DNA of 64,000 nt from JAVBNU01 sp031551265 (GCA_031551265.1 JAVBNU010000005.1:101901-165900), one strand, 5' to 3'. Positions 7,277 to 16,853 are shown, counted from the stretch's first letter. Notes: generated by a model not told the origin, from the letters alone. Numbers and translations: made by a program.

Positions 7277-8443
7277 TTAGCTATTGTGTTTTTCTGCGAT
7301 TGTGGCGGCTAGTTTGTCGAGTTCTTCAAAATCTTTTTGAGTTGGCTTACCTTTTGCTAAGTAGCCGTCAATTTTTTCGACTTTTAAATTTTTAAAACTT
7401 TCAAGCAATTTCTCTGCTAAAATCCCACCCCAGCCAAATGAGCCAATTACAGAAATAAATTTAATATTTGGTCTCAATGCGCCGATTAAACTTGCTGCAT
7501 AAATTGCAGTCGGGTGAGGGCCTGCTAAAACCATTGATGAAGCGAGTACAAGTGTTTTTGTATTAACCAATGCCATTGCGATGTCGCCTGTATCACCTGT
7601 TACGATATCAAAAGTCTCGACTTCAATTCCGCGTTTTTCTAAAGCTGCTTTTAAGTAATTAACCATTTCTAAAGTGCTGCCATACATTGATACGTATGGA
7701 ATAACGACTCGGTTTTTAACTTCTTCAGACGTCCATTCAGAATATGCATCCAAAATGAATGCAGGATTTTTCCAGATAGGGCCATGTGATGGGAAAATCA
7801 TTGCAGGTGCTAAATCTTTTACTTGTTGAGTATATTTAGCGGCAAAGTTACGGAACGGCATCATAATCTCAGCATAATATCTTTTTGCAGCGCAATATAA
7901 CTCTTTTGACTCATCACCAAAAATTTGTGTTGTCGGGTAATGCGATCCAAAAAAGTCTGTCGTGAATAGAATATTTTGCTCAACCAAATGAGCAAACATC
8001 GTATCAGGCCAGTGAACCCAAGGAGCCATCATAAATCTGAAAGTTTTGTCACCCAATGAAAGCTCGCTGCCTTCTTCGATTACCTGAAATTTTTCATCAG
8101 GAACGTGTATCATAAGTTGAATTATTTCTTTGCATTTTGCATTTGTAACAACGATTGCTTCTGGATATTTTGCCAAAATTACAGGCAGCCCACCGGAGTG
8201 ATCTTGTTCTCCGTGACATGAAATTATATAATCAATTTTTGTGATATTTGCTTCATCCAGCTTTGCAACAAGTTCATTGACCTTCTCGGGATATACTGTG
8301 TCAATCAATGCAGTTTTTTCAGAACCTTTGACCAAATATGAATTATATGTAGTTCCTAACGGCAGCGGTATTAATTGGTCAAAAAGTTTTCTGTCAGGAT
8401 GCTGTGAGCCTGTGTAAAAAATGTCCTTTAGTATTTCTTGCAT
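7277..8443 (-). CDS. Flavodiiron protein (FprA-type A flavoprotein)
   Basis: Flavodiiron proteins reduce O2 to water and/or NO to N2O in the cytoplasm of anaerobes. The N-terminal metallo-beta-lactamase domain (1-245) keeps the di-iron ligands: HGEQDH (H77, E79, D81, H82), H144 in PWVHWPD, D163 in TTDFFGSH and H220 in PSHGPIW. The C-terminal flavodoxin domain (about 247-385) starts with VIPYVSMYGSTLEM, the FMN phosphate loop. At 388 residues it is a minimal class A enzyme without a rubredoxin or flavin-reductase extension. An AGAGGAAA site precedes the ATG. It suggests protection from oxygen or nitrosative stress; the redox partner is not in the window. Confidence 0.95.
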   Translation of the reverse strand: MQEILKDIFYTGSQHPDRKLFDQLIPLPLGTTYNSYLVKGSEKTALIDTVYPEKVNELVAKLDEANITKIDYIISCHGEQDHSGGLPVILAKYPEAIVVTNAKCKEIIQLMIHVPDEKFQVIEEGSELSLGDKTFRFMMAPWVHWPDTMFAHLVEQNILFTTDFFGSHYPTTQIFGDESKELYCAAKRYYAEIMMPFRNFAAKYTQQVKDLAPAMIFPSHGPIWKNPAFILDAYSEWTSEEVKNRVVIPYVSMYGSTLEMVNYLKAALEKRGIEVETFDIVTGDTGDIAMALVNTKTLVLASSMVLAGPHPTAIYAASLIGALRPNIKFISVIGSFGWGGILAEKLLESFKNLKVEKIDGYLAKGKPTQKDFEELDKLAATIAEKHNS

Positions 8444-8527
8444 TGATGTTTTCCTCTAATAAATTTCACAGCTTCAATATAACAACAACAAATATTTTTT
8501 ACAACGCAACTCCTGACATATGCAAGA

Positions 8528-9616
8528 TTATGCTCTATTTTTTTTGCTGTTATTACTTATCAATTCCCGCAAGAATTCTGTTTCTTTGTTCATGTGGTGG
8601 AATCGTGCGCAATATTTGAGTTCTTCGTCGTCACTTGCATCAAAGTAATGCGTTAGGTGCACAACGGGCTCGTCTTGACAAAAACTGAATCCGTAAAAAT
8701 CAATATTGTCAAAATTTCCAAATTTTCTATAATATTCCCAAATAAACAATAATCCAGATGTTGCCATACCTATACCACTTGCTTTTATCAACGAGTAATG
8801 ACACTCAGCATCAAAATTATACACATTTTCACCATTTTTAAATTGACGATAAAGTATATCAAGGATTTCTTGACGAACGGTGTCATGATCAAAATCAGTC
8901 CTCCAGATATTAAGCTTGTATTTTTCTTTTCTGTCTATAATGCCACCACTGCCTACAGCACGTGTCCAAATATCTGTTTTTGAGCCATAGTCATTCTCAT
9001 AGCCTTTTATTTCGTAATTATTAAATCGCACAACAATGTCATGTGAATCAATTTCTGCCCCTTTAGCTTTGCCTACTTCAGAAGGAGCATTTCCCACAAG
9101 AGCGATAGTTTTATCTTTTAAACTTTCGTAGAATACCTCTTTTTCGTGGCTTTTACTCAACTCATCATGTATGTATATCGTTTTTTCTATCGCCTCATTA
9201 GAAATACCGTTTTCTTGTGCGAATCTCGCTACAAGCTTGCAAGTTTCAATGCCCGTTAATCCTTTGTACGCAATGTATGTATCAAGAGCAATTCGCGCTT
9301 TTTGCACCTCGCCAGCTTCGATCAAGCAGGCTACATATATCAACCAAAATGGACGAAAATATGAATGCCAGGCATGCGGCGAGCTGGAAACAAATTCAAA
9401 ATACCTCATCAAGTCTTCTCTGTCAGCTACCTCTTTGGTTTGCCACATTGTGCACACAAATCTATCCGGTATAAGAAAGTTACGCAATGAGCGCACCGCC
9501 TTCACAGAATTATATCTTTTAAATTTGAATCCACAAATCGATACTTCTTCAAAACAATCCGAAAGTTCTTTTATCGAAAAAAGAACTTTCGAAATTTTTC
9601 TCATAAAACTACTCAT
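8528..9616 (-). CDS. GT29 (sialyltransferase-like) glycosyltransferase
   Basis: The C-terminal half resembles family 29 glycosyltransferases, which transfer CMP-activated sialic-acid-type sugars. A sialylmotif-L-like region (about 172-216) reads ALVGNAPSEVGKAKG, then SHDIVVRFNN and GYENDYGSKTDIW. A motif-S-like region follows at about 280-312 (GIGMATSGLL and NIDFYGFSF), with later His residues (HLTHYF, RFHHM). The N-terminal 150 residues are helical, without a signal peptide. I chose ATG 9616 because AGAGAGGG precedes it; an upstream in-frame start at 9673 would add 19 residues. Its relation to the sugar-acid genes at 35-36 kb is inference. Confidence 0.82.
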   Translation of the reverse strand: MSSFMRKISKVLFSIKELSDCFEEVSICGFKFKRYNSVKAVRSLRNFLIPDRFVCTMWQTKEVADREDLMRYFEFVSSSPHAWHSYFRPFWLIYVACLIEAGEVQKARIALDTYIAYKGLTGIETCKLVARFAQENGISNEAIEKTIYIHDELSKSHEKEVFYESLKDKTIALVGNAPSEVGKAKGAEIDSHDIVVRFNNYEIKGYENDYGSKTDIWTRAVGSGGIIDRKEKYKLNIWRTDFDHDTVRQEILDILYRQFKNGENVYNFDAECHYSLIKASGIGMATSGLLFIWEYYRKFGNFDNIDFYGFSFCQDEPVVHLTHYFDASDDEELKYCARFHHMNKETEFLRELISNNSKKNRA

Positions 9617-9780
9617 ACATAACCCTCTCTGTCTTTTTATTATTTTAATACAAGCAGATTTTTTTAGCACCATTATACTTTGAAATTTTTCTGCAAAATA
9701 TCATCTTTTTACATCTTAACAATCTATAGACCGCAAAGATTGTTGGTGTATAATAAACTTGTAAGTTAAATGGGGAAAAT

Positions 9781-10572
9781 ATGAAACTGACATCTAACAT
9801 CAAAAACAAACAAACAGACTTTAATTGTGATTTAGCCCAATCCTTTGGAGTGTATAAGAATGAGACCGAATATGAATTGATGGAATATATGAGTTCTGTC
9901 AACATTGCGTGCGGGTTTCATGCCGGCGAACCCAACGCAATCAAGCGTGCACTGCTGGCGTGTAAAGGCCAAAATGTCGCAATTGGCGCACATATCGGCT
10001 TCCCCGATATCGCCGGTTTTGGCTATCACAATATGGATTTGAGCGCTGAGGAAATTGAGGCAATCGTAATTTATCAAGTTGGTGCTTTAGCATCTTTCGC
10101 AAAGTCATTCGGGCTGGAAATTGAGCATGTAAGACCTCATGGCGCAATGTATAAAATGGCTGCCGAGAATTTTCAGTTCTCACTAAATCTTGCAAAAGCT
10201 ATCAAAAAATTTGATAAATGGCTTATTTATTATGGCGCCGCAGGACAAACTCTTGAAAATGTCGGTGAAGAACTTGATATCAGAGTTGCACATGAATTAT
10301 TCTTAGACAAAAAATACAATTTCGACGGAAGTGTGAATTTTGCAGCCAATGACATTATCAGCACACCAGAGTCAATGAAACGCCTTAATTCAATCATAAA
10401 TTACAACGTTATTGACAATATTGAAGGTGGCAAAATGGAAGTCAAATACGACACAATACATTTTTCAAGCAAAGCCATAAATTCGATAGAACTAGCTGAG
10501 GAAGCTACCAAAATCGTCACACCGTTCCCTGTTAATTATAATAAAGTGGAATCATCAGGCTGGGTGAACTAA
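9781..10572 (+). CDS. pxpA: 5-oxoprolinase subunit A, LamB/YcsF family
   Basis: PxpA acts with PxpB and PxpC in ATP-dependent opening of 5-oxoproline to glutamate. The 263-residue sequence has the family signatures DFNCDLAQSFG (usually DLNxDLGE.FG), NIACGFHAGEP, IGAHIGFPDIAGFGY and VRPHGAMYK. pxpB and pxpC are not adjacent, so the partner subunits must be elsewhere or the protein works alone. A TATAAT box lies about 30 bp upstream and GGGG lies before the ATG. The gene may be co-transcribed with yvcK 25 bp downstream. Confidence 0.92.
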   Translation: MKLTSNIKNKQTDFNCDLAQSFGVYKNETEYELMEYMSSVNIACGFHAGEPNAIKRALLACKGQNVAIGAHIGFPDIAGFGYHNMDLSAEEIEAIVIYQVGALASFAKSFGLEIEHVRPHGAMYKMAAENFQFSLNLAKAIKKFDKWLIYYGAAGQTLENVGEELDIRVAHELFLDKKYNFDGSVNFAANDIISTPESMKRLNSIINYNVIDNIEGGKMEVKYDTIHFSSKAINSIELAEEATKIVTPFPVNYNKVESSGWVN

Positions 10573-10597
10573 AATATTAATATAAAGGAAGGTCAAA

Positions 10598-11950
10598 TTG
10601 AAAATCGTCAATAAAAACATAAAAATGCCAAAAGAAGCAATATGGTTGTTGCCCGGGCTACAGATTAAACGTTGGTTCTTGATGATTATGACAGGCACAG
10701 TGCTTGCGACCTTAGGATTGTGTATTTTGTTTGATCAGCAACCGATTTTTTTCTTTGTTCGATTGATTAAAGATATCGCTAAAACTTTTCCACCTGAAAT
10801 TTTAGGCACAGGACTAATAATTCTGGGGGCTTTTGCATTCTTACAAGGATGGCAAAAGTCCAGCTATTCGATACTTGACGTTAAAGGCGACCGTGAAAAA
10901 CACTCCATTTTTGAAGTATTATATCGCAGACGTATGTTAAACCGCGGACCTAAAATAGTTGCTATTGGCGGCGGTACAGGATTATCAACATTATTAAAAG
11001 GTATTAAAAAAATTACAAATAATATTACAGCCGTTGTTACTGTTGGTGATGATGGCGGTAGTTCAGGACGTTTGAGAGAAGAATTAGGCGTTTTACCTCC
11101 GGGTGATATCAGAAACTGTATCGCTGCACTTGCTGATGATGAGGATTTGATGACCGAGCTTATGCAATACCGTTTTAAAAACGGCGAGGGTCTTGAAGGT
11201 CATAGCTTCGGAAACTTGTTCCTCACAGCGCTTTGTCGTATTACAGGCGATATGGTTAATGCAGTTAAAGCAACGTCCAGCGTTTTATCAATTCGCGGGC
11301 GCGTGTTGCCCTCAACGCTTGATGATATGCGTCTTGTGGCTGAAATGGAAGACGGCACTATAGTTAAAGGTGAGTCACTTATTCCTGAAGCTAAAAAGAA
11401 AATTGTGAAACTGTCTACTGAGCCTAAAAATTGTAAGCCTCTTCCCGATGTTATAGAGGCAATTCAAGATTGTGATTTGATTATTTTAGGACCCGGAAGT
11501 CTTTATACAAGTGTTATTCCAAACTTGTTGATTAAAGAAATTGCGAAAGCTATTTCTGATTCTCATGCTAAAAAGATTTATATTTGTAATATTATGACTC
11601 AACCCGGTGAGACTGATGGGTATAGTGTTTCTGACCACGTAAAAGCCATTTTAGACCATGCAAAATATCCGAATATCATAGACACTGTTGTAGTTAATGA
11701 TATTCTGCCTGAGGCATTAATCCAAGAATACAAAGCAGCTAAGGCTATTCCTGTTGAAGTTGATATTGAAACTGTACAAAAAATGGGTATTAATGTTGAA
11801 AGCAGACGTTTAATAGAAAATGAAGCAAAACTCGTCAGGCACAGTTCATATAAGCTTTCACGTGCTATTTATGCGTGGTACCGTAAAGTAACTAATAAAT
11901 CAGGGCATCACGCTAAAGGTGAGCATCATGCAGAAAAAAGTCTCGTCTAA
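10598..11950 (+). CDS. yvcK: YvcK/CofD-family protein (gluconeogenesis factor), membrane-anchored
   Basis: YvcK binds UDP-GlcNAc and links carbon supply to cell-wall growth and shape. The C-terminal part (from about 118) has VAIGGGTGLSTLLKGIK, VGDDGGSSGRLREELG, PPGDIRNCIAALADDE and LILGPGSLYTSVIPNLL, all family hallmarks. The N-terminal 100 residues add two hydrophobic segments (about 27-46 and 66-86), as in cyanobacterial and some actinobacterial members, so the Rossmann domain is tethered to the membrane. It starts with TTG after AAAGGAAGG. Its 3' end overlaps panB by 23 bases. Confidence 0.94.
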   Translation: MKIVNKNIKMPKEAIWLLPGLQIKRWFLMIMTGTVLATLGLCILFDQQPIFFFVRLIKDIAKTFPPEILGTGLIILGAFAFLQGWQKSSYSILDVKGDREKHSIFEVLYRRRMLNRGPKIVAIGGGTGLSTLLKGIKKITNNITAVVTVGDDGGSSGRLREELGVLPPGDIRNCIAALADDEDLMTELMQYRFKNGEGLEGHSFGNLFLTALCRITGDMVNAVKATSSVLSIRGRVLPSTLDDMRLVAEMEDGTIVKGESLIPEAKKKIVKLSTEPKNCKPLPDVIEAIQDCDLIILGPGSLYTSVIPNLLIKEIAKAISDSHAKKIYICNIMTQPGETDGYSVSDHVKAILDHAKYPNIIDTVVVNDILPEALIQEYKAAKAIPVEVDIETVQKMGINVESRRLIENEAKLVRHSSYKLSRAIYAWYRKVTNKSGHHAKGEHHAEKSLV

Positions 11951-12761
11951 AACTTTTGCGCAATATAGAGCCGAGCAGCGCAAACTTACACTTTTGACGG
12001 CTTATGATTATTCAACAGCAAAATATCTTGATGAGGCCGGAGTTGATGCTATTTTGGTAGGTGATTCGCTTGCAATGGTAGCTTTAGGATATGAAACTAC
12101 GCACAGCGTAACTATGGACGAAATGAAAATCTTTACTGCCGCCGTAGCGCGTGGTGTTAAACGTGCAATGGTAATTGCAGATATGCCGTTTATGAGCACT
12201 ACAATATCGATTAGCGAAGGTGTTAGAAACGCTGGTGAATTTATCCGTGCCGGTGCAACTGCCGTTAAAATTGAAGGCGGTGATGACTATACAGTAGAGC
12301 TTGTAGAACGTTTAACTACAGCGGCGATACCGGTTGTATCGCATTTAGGTTTTACGCCTCAATATTTACACGTTTTAGGCGGCTATAACGTGCAAGGCAA
12401 GTCGCACGAACATACACAGAAAATTTTAGAACAGGCGAAAAAGCTGGAAAAAGCAGGTGCATTTGCAATCGTGCTCGAAATGGTACCGGAAGAAAGCGCT
12501 GACTACATTACACGCAATCTTTCAATCCCAACTATCGGCATAGGCGCAGGCCGATATTGTGATGGGCAGGTGCTTGTTATTGATGACCTTTTAGGCAAGT
12601 ATTCAGACTTTACCCCCAAATTTGCTAAGAAATACGCTGATATGAGCAGCTTAATTTTAAATGCCGCAAAAAATTATGTTGAAGATGTCACCAAAGGTAA
12701 ATTTCCGGCTAAAGAACATATTTTTAATTTGAGCAGCGAAGAAAAATGTAAACTTGTTTAA
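11928..12761 (+). CDS. panB: Ketopantoate hydroxymethyltransferase PanB
   Basis: PanB makes ketopantoate from 2-oxoisovalerate and methylene-THF, the first committed step to pantothenate and CoA. Signatures: LLTAYDYSTAKYLDEAG, DAILVGDSLAMVALGY (metal-binding Asp in VGDS), VIADMPFMS, AVKIEGG with the following E, and IPTIGIGAGRYCDGQ. I chose ATG 11928, preceded by AAAGGTGAG inside the end of yvcK; a GTG at 11919 is also in frame. Length (277) is normal. panC follows after a 155-bp gap, and coaD at 28 kb continues the pathway. Confidence 0.96.
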   Translation: MQKKVSSKTFAQYRAEQRKLTLLTAYDYSTAKYLDEAGVDAILVGDSLAMVALGYETTHSVTMDEMKIFTAAVARGVKRAMVIADMPFMSTTISISEGVRNAGEFIRAGATAVKIEGGDDYTVELVERLTTAAIPVVSHLGFTPQYLHVLGGYNVQGKSHEHTQKILEQAKKLEKAGAFAIVLEMVPEESADYITRNLSIPTIGIGAGRYCDGQVLVIDDLLGKYSDFTPKFAKKYADMSSLILNAAKNYVEDVTKGKFPAKEHIFNLSSEEKCKLV

Positions 12762-12916
12762 ACCTCGCCCTAGCGCAGAGTTTTTATCCTGCCCCCTTTG
12801 CGGGGACTCTGCCGAAAAAAATGATTAAGTATCATTTTTTGAGAGGAAAGGTCCGTAGGACCGGAAGGGGGGTATTTTTGAAAAGTTTCATGAAGGATAG
12901 AGGTAAAATTTAAATT
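12762..12916. repeat. panB-panC gap filled by GC-rich repeat fragments
   Basis: It contains TGCCCCCTTTGCGGGGAC at about 12790, a sequence found again at about 54840, plus the small hairpin GGTCC-GTAG-GGACC near 12849 and an inverted pair AAAAAATGAT/ATCATTTTTT at about 12815-12840. It is likely a dispersed repeat inserted in the pan operon. Confidence 0.6.
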
Positions 12917-13792
12917 ATGACCACAGTGTTAAAAAAAATTGAGGAAGTTCGCAAATTCGTAAAAAATGTCCGTGCTCAAAACAAGACTGTCGGGCTTGTA
13001 CCTACAATGGGCGCTCTACACGCCGGTCACGCTTCGTTGATAGAAAAGTCAAAACAGACAGCTGATTATACAATTGTGAGTATTTATGTGAACCCCACAC
13101 AATTCGGTGTGAATGAGGATTTTTCAAAATATCCTCGTACGCTTGATGAAGATGTAAAAATTTGCACTGACAAAGGCGTTGATGTTGTTTTTGCGCCGAA
13201 TACAGCTGAGATGTATGGAATTGGCGAAACTGACAGAGATTTGCTGTCCGACAAGTATTTAACATATGTCACTGCCCCGTATCTTATGTCTGACACGTTG
13301 TGCGGTAAATCACGGATGGGGCATTTTGACGGCGTTGCAACTGTTGTGACGAAATTATTCAACATAACAACTCCTGATTATGCATTTTTCGGTCAAAAAG
13401 ACGCGCAACAATTGATAATAATAAAAAAACTCGTGAAAGATTTGAATATTCCTGTCGAAATTGTTTCCTGTTCGATTGTGCGAGACGAAAATGGTCTTGC
13501 GCTAAGTTCGCGAAATACATATCTCTCAGAAACAGGAAAACAAAAAGCGCTGATTTTGAGTAAAATTTTGAATAATACAAAATCTCTTTATGAAACACAA
13601 AATATCAATGATTTTGAGCAGATTTTTGAAACGGCATTATCAATGTTGCCTGTTGATGTTGAACTGGAATACTTTGAGTGTGTTGATGCGACAACACTAC
13701 AAAAAAATGAAATAATTAAGCCCGACTCTCTCATCGCAATCGCCGCCAGCGTCGAGAATGTACGATTGATTGATAATATGATTATAAACTAG
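12917..13792 (+). CDS. panC: Pantothenate synthetase PanC
   Basis: PanC condenses pantoate with beta-alanine using ATP. The nucleotidyltransferase motif VPTMGALHAGHASLI (HxGH), VNPTQFG, the central loop GKSRMGHFDGVATVV, FFGQKDAQQL and LSSRNTYLS (KMSKS-like position) are all present in 291 residues. It follows panB in the same direction. The last four bases overlap the end of mutL on the other strand (tail-to-tail). Confidence 0.96.
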   Translation: MTTVLKKIEEVRKFVKNVRAQNKTVGLVPTMGALHAGHASLIEKSKQTADYTIVSIYVNPTQFGVNEDFSKYPRTLDEDVKICTDKGVDVVFAPNTAEMYGIGETDRDLLSDKYLTYVTAPYLMSDTLCGKSRMGHFDGVATVVTKLFNITTPDYAFFGQKDAQQLIIIKKLVKDLNIPVEIVSCSIVRDENGLALSSRNTYLSETGKQKALILSKILNNTKSLYETQNINDFEQIFETALSMLPVDVELEYFECVDATTLQKNEIIKPDSLIAIAASVENVRLIDNMIIN

Positions 13793-15543
13793 CGCATAAA
13801 GTATGATGCGATTTCGTTTTTGGGTATGAATTTTGAAATCGGACGGCCGTGAGGACAAGTTGCAGGCTGGCGTGTTGTGCGCAGTTTTTTTACTATATCT
13901 TCCATTTGCCACGCTGTTAAAGCTGTATTTGCTTTAATGGAGGCTTTGCAGGACATTGAGATTAGTATTTTTTCTTCAATGCTGCCTTCTTCGTTGTAAA
14001 TTTCGTCCAGTAATCCTGTTACAATGTCGGCTGGTTGCGCATGCGCTATTAATTGCGGCAGTTTCCTAAAAGTGATTTCAGTCGCTGATAAAAATTCTAT
14101 CCCGTACCCGTATTTCTCGAGTTCGCTAGAATTTGTTTTTAAAGTCTGGACGTCAGTCGGCTCTAAATCAATCACGTCAGAAAAAAGCAAGACTTGAGAT
14201 GCAATTTCCTGTTCGTCTTTTAATTTTTCATAGTAATATCGCTCTTGGGCTATATGCTGGTCTATAATTTCTAAATTATCGGTATTTTCAACCAGAATGT
14301 ACGTGTTGTCGTATTGTCCGACAATTTTAATTCTTTCCTCAATCTTAGGCTCTTCAATCGCAAGTGCCTGCTGCTCAACTGGTTTGTACATTTCCATTAT
14401 TTGTTCTGTTTCAACAGGCTGGCTAACGTATGTGCATTCTTCCTGCCTTTCAAGTGTTGGTGTGAAAGGTTTTGATGAAAAGCGATTGAATGAGTTTGTC
14501 TGCGAATAAGTGTTCAACAAAGGTGTTTCATTTTCAGCTGCTAAAACAGGTGTTACCCCTGAAAGCGCTTCGTTCAACGCCGTGTATACGAAATTGAAAA
14601 TCTGGTTTGGATTTTTGTATCTTACTTCGCGTTTTGTGGGGTGAACATTCACATCAACATCAGCCGGTGGCAATGTTATATTCAGCACTGCAAAAGGATA
14701 CTTGCCTTTGGGGATAAGGTTTTGATAAACGTTTGAGATGGTTTTCAAAATAATCGGGCATTTAACAACGCGCTTGTTTACGAACACGTGGATTGATTTG
14801 TTACTTGAGCGTGTATAGGTCGGATTAGAGACGTAGCCTTCGATTGAAAGACTTGAAAGTGTGTCCTCTTTTGAAACTTTTTTCAATTCGTTCACAATAT
14901 CGTTTGAATATAATTCGCCGATGGTGCTTAATAATGAGCTTGTGCCGAGCGTTTGCAGGCTTGTGTAGCCTTTGTTTTTGAGGATTAGTGCAACATTTGG
15001 GTTTGATAATGCAATGGCCTGAGTAATTTCCGTTATATAAGCCATTTCTGTCTTTTCATTTTTTAGAAATTTTAAACGTGCAGCAACATTGTAAAATAAA
15101 TCCTCGATTTCCATGGTTGTGCCGTTCGCACAGCCCGTTGGGGTTTTTATCATGTTTGAGTTTTCACAAACGGCTTTTGTGCCGGCTTCGTTATCTTTTT
15201 GCTTGGTTATACAGGTTACTTTTGCGATGGAGATTAAGCTCGCCAGCGCTTCACCTCTGAAACCCATTGTGTTTATGTCAAAGAGGTCTTCTTGTTTGGA
15301 TATTTTACTCGTAGCGTGTTTTGAGAAGGCCAGCTCAATATCGCCTGGGTCAATACCTGAGCCGTTATCGGCGATACGGATATTGCGACAGTCGTTTGAG
15401 ACATTAATTTCAACACGGGTTGAGCCTGCGTCAATTGAATTTTCTACGAGCTCTTTTACGACTGACGCAGGGCGTTCTACAACTTCTCCTGCCGCAATCT
15501 GATTGATTAAATTCTTATCTAAAAGTTTAATTTTTGCCATCAT
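13789..15543 (-). CDS. mutL: DNA mismatch repair protein MutL
   Basis: MutL couples mismatch recognition by MutS to strand incision. The N-terminal GHKL ATPase has NQIAAGEVVERPASVVKEL, NSIDAG, ADNGSGI and TMGFRGEALASL. The C-terminal domain carries the endonuclease motif DQHIAQERYYYE (DQHA-x2-E-x4-E type), SCKASIKAN and CPHGRPIS, so this should be an active nicking MutL, as in bacteria lacking MutH. A low-complexity linker lies at about 330-400. At 584 residues it is slightly short. mutS is not in the window. Confidence 0.97.
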   Translation of the reverse strand: MMAKIKLLDKNLINQIAAGEVVERPASVVKELVENSIDAGSTRVEINVSNDCRNIRIADNGSGIDPGDIELAFSKHATSKISKQEDLFDINTMGFRGEALASLISIAKVTCITKQKDNEAGTKAVCENSNMIKTPTGCANGTTMEIEDLFYNVAARLKFLKNEKTEMAYITEITQAIALSNPNVALILKNKGYTSLQTLGTSSLLSTIGELYSNDIVNELKKVSKEDTLSSLSIEGYVSNPTYTRSSNKSIHVFVNKRVVKCPIILKTISNVYQNLIPKGKYPFAVLNITLPPADVDVNVHPTKREVRYKNPNQIFNFVYTALNEALSGVTPVLAAENETPLLNTYSQTNSFNRFSSKPFTPTLERQEECTYVSQPVETEQIMEMYKPVEQQALAIEEPKIEERIKIVGQYDNTYILVENTDNLEIIDQHIAQERYYYEKLKDEQEIASQVLLFSDVIDLEPTDVQTLKTNSSELEKYGYGIEFLSATEITFRKLPQLIAHAQPADIVTGLLDEIYNEEGSIEEKILISMSCKASIKANTALTAWQMEDIVKKLRTTRQPATCPHGRPISKFIPKNEIASYFMR

Positions 15544-15565
15544 CTTCCATATTAGACTTTTTCAA

Positions 15566-16339
15566 TTAATTTTTTCCAACAATACCTGTTAGTGGTGACG
15601 ATGCACTGGCATATGCTTTAGCTGGTATTCTGCCTGCTTCAAAAGCGAGCCTGCCGGCTTCAACACCTAATTTGAATGCCTCTGCCATTTTGACAGGGTC
15701 TTGAGCCTGAGCGATGGCGGTATTAAGCAAGCAACAGTCAGCACCTAACTCCATAACCAGCGCAGCATCTGAAGGAACGCCGATACCCGCGTCTACCACG
15801 ACCGGTACGTTTGATTGTTCGATTATGATGTTGATATTTGCGAGGGTTTTTACGCCTTGTCCGCTGCCGATAGGTGAAGCTAACGGCATTACGGTTGCGC
15901 AGCCGATCTCTTCAAGTCGTTTAGCCAGCAGTGGGTCTGCATTTATATATGGAAGAACGACAAAGCCTTCGTCTATCAATATTTTTGCGGCTTCCAGTGT
16001 TGCAATCGGGTCGGGCAATAAATATTTTGTGTCAGGAATAACTTCCAGCTTAATCCAGTTGTTGATTCCCATTGCGCGTGAGAGGCGAGCAATTCTCAGA
16101 GCTTCCTCTACCGTTGCACAGCCCGCTGTGTTGGGCAAAAGCCAATATTTATCGGTGTCAATGAATTTCATTATACCTTTATGCCCGGGGGCGTTCGTAT
16201 CAACACGTCTGATTGCTACTGTTACAATTTCTGCACCGCTTGCTGCGTGTGCTTTTTGCATTGTTTCGTAGTCAGAAAATTTACCCGTCCCGACCATTAA
16301 TCTTGAGTTAAAAGTTTTACCACCAATGGTTATTGTCAT
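15566..16339 (-). CDS. thiG: Thiazole synthase ThiG
   Basis: ThiG forms the thiazole phosphate ring of thiamine from DXP, dehydroglycine and ThiS thiocarboxylate. The TIM barrel has LMVGTGKFSDY at the start, WIKLEVIPDTKYLLPD with the Schiff-base Lys, VLPYINADPLLAKRLEEIG, MPLASPIGSGQG and VVDAGIGVPSDAA for phosphate binding. Length (257) is normal. No other thi gene is adjacent and no TPP riboswitch sequence is visible upstream. It lies 22 bp downstream of mutL's start on the same strand. Confidence 0.96.
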   Translation of the reverse strand: MTITIGGKTFNSRLMVGTGKFSDYETMQKAHAASGAEIVTVAIRRVDTNAPGHKGIMKFIDTDKYWLLPNTAGCATVEEALRIARLSRAMGINNWIKLEVIPDTKYLLPDPIATLEAAKILIDEGFVVLPYINADPLLAKRLEEIGCATVMPLASPIGSGQGVKTLANINIIIEQSNVPVVVDAGIGVPSDAALVMELGADCCLLNTAIAQAQDPVKMAEAFKLGVEAGRLAFEAGRIPAKAYASASSPLTGIVGKN

Positions 16340-16460
16340 TTTTTACCTCGCCCGATTTTCTTAGTACAAATTAATTATACAACAAATGATTTTTAATAGC
16401 ATTGGGCTGTTTACGTCCTGTAAACTATGCTAAACTAATTTAGAAAACAGGGATATAGTT

Positions 16461-16823
16461 ATGAGAAGAAGTCTAATTGTAATTTTTGTGTTTTTATTGG
16501 CATCGGGCAGCCCATGCTTTGCCGAGCAGTATAGTCAGGCCGCTATGAATCAGGCTTTTGCGATTATTCAAGCTAATCCCGGTTTGATTGACCAAACCTT
16601 GAACGAGTTGAAAGACAATCCTGATTTGCTGAACAAAACATTGCAGGAAATTCAGGCACATCCTGAGCTCATGAACCAACTTAAAACTATAGAGCGCAAT
16701 AAAGAGCTGCAGCAAAAAACCCTTGAGAGCATGAATCGGAACCGAGACGCTACAGCCGTCGTAACTGAAAGTATAATCAGTAATCCCGCACTCGTTAAAA
16801 AAATTCAAACGACTGGCCGATAA
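16461..16823 (+). CDS. Small exported protein with 14-residue repeats
   Basis: This 120-residue protein starts with a clear signal peptide (MRRSLIVIFVFLLASGSPC, cleavage probably after CFA). The mature part has three repeats of about 14 residues, NPGLIDQTLNELKD, NPDLLNKTLQEIQA and HPELMNQLKTIERN, a later NPALVKKIQ, and is all-helical in pattern. It is probably periplasmic; C19 could be a lipobox-like cysteine but the context is weak. No family is recognised. It ends in the same gap as the Omp85 gene (convergent). Confidence 0.78.
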   Translation: MRRSLIVIFVFLLASGSPCFAEQYSQAAMNQAFAIIQANPGLIDQTLNELKDNPDLLNKTLQEIQAHPELMNQLKTIERNKELQQKTLESMNRNRDATAVVTESIISNPALVKKIQTTGR

Positions 16824-16830
16824 AATAGTT

Positions 16831-16851
16831 GGTGCGTAGGACGCAACCTAC
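16831..16851 (-). repeat. GTAG-headed REP palindrome, copy 2
   Basis: GGTGCGTAGGACGCAACC then CTA(C); oriented on the minus strand, in the convergent gap between the small exported gene and Omp85. Confidence 0.7.
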
Positions 16852-16853
16852 AA

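Noticed and set aside
7100..7312. Plus-strand open frame over the candidate small RNA
   Set aside because: It runs through the RNA terminator and into the antisense end of the flavodiiron gene; no ribosome site.
12838..12870. GAGGAAAGGTCCGTAGGACC, similar to RNase P or SRP RNA cores
   Set aside because: The gap is only 155 bp, the conserved partners are missing, and the sequence is part of a repeat.
16340..16460. TPP riboswitch upstream of thiG
   Set aside because: No CUGAGA-type core or matching stems in the leader.
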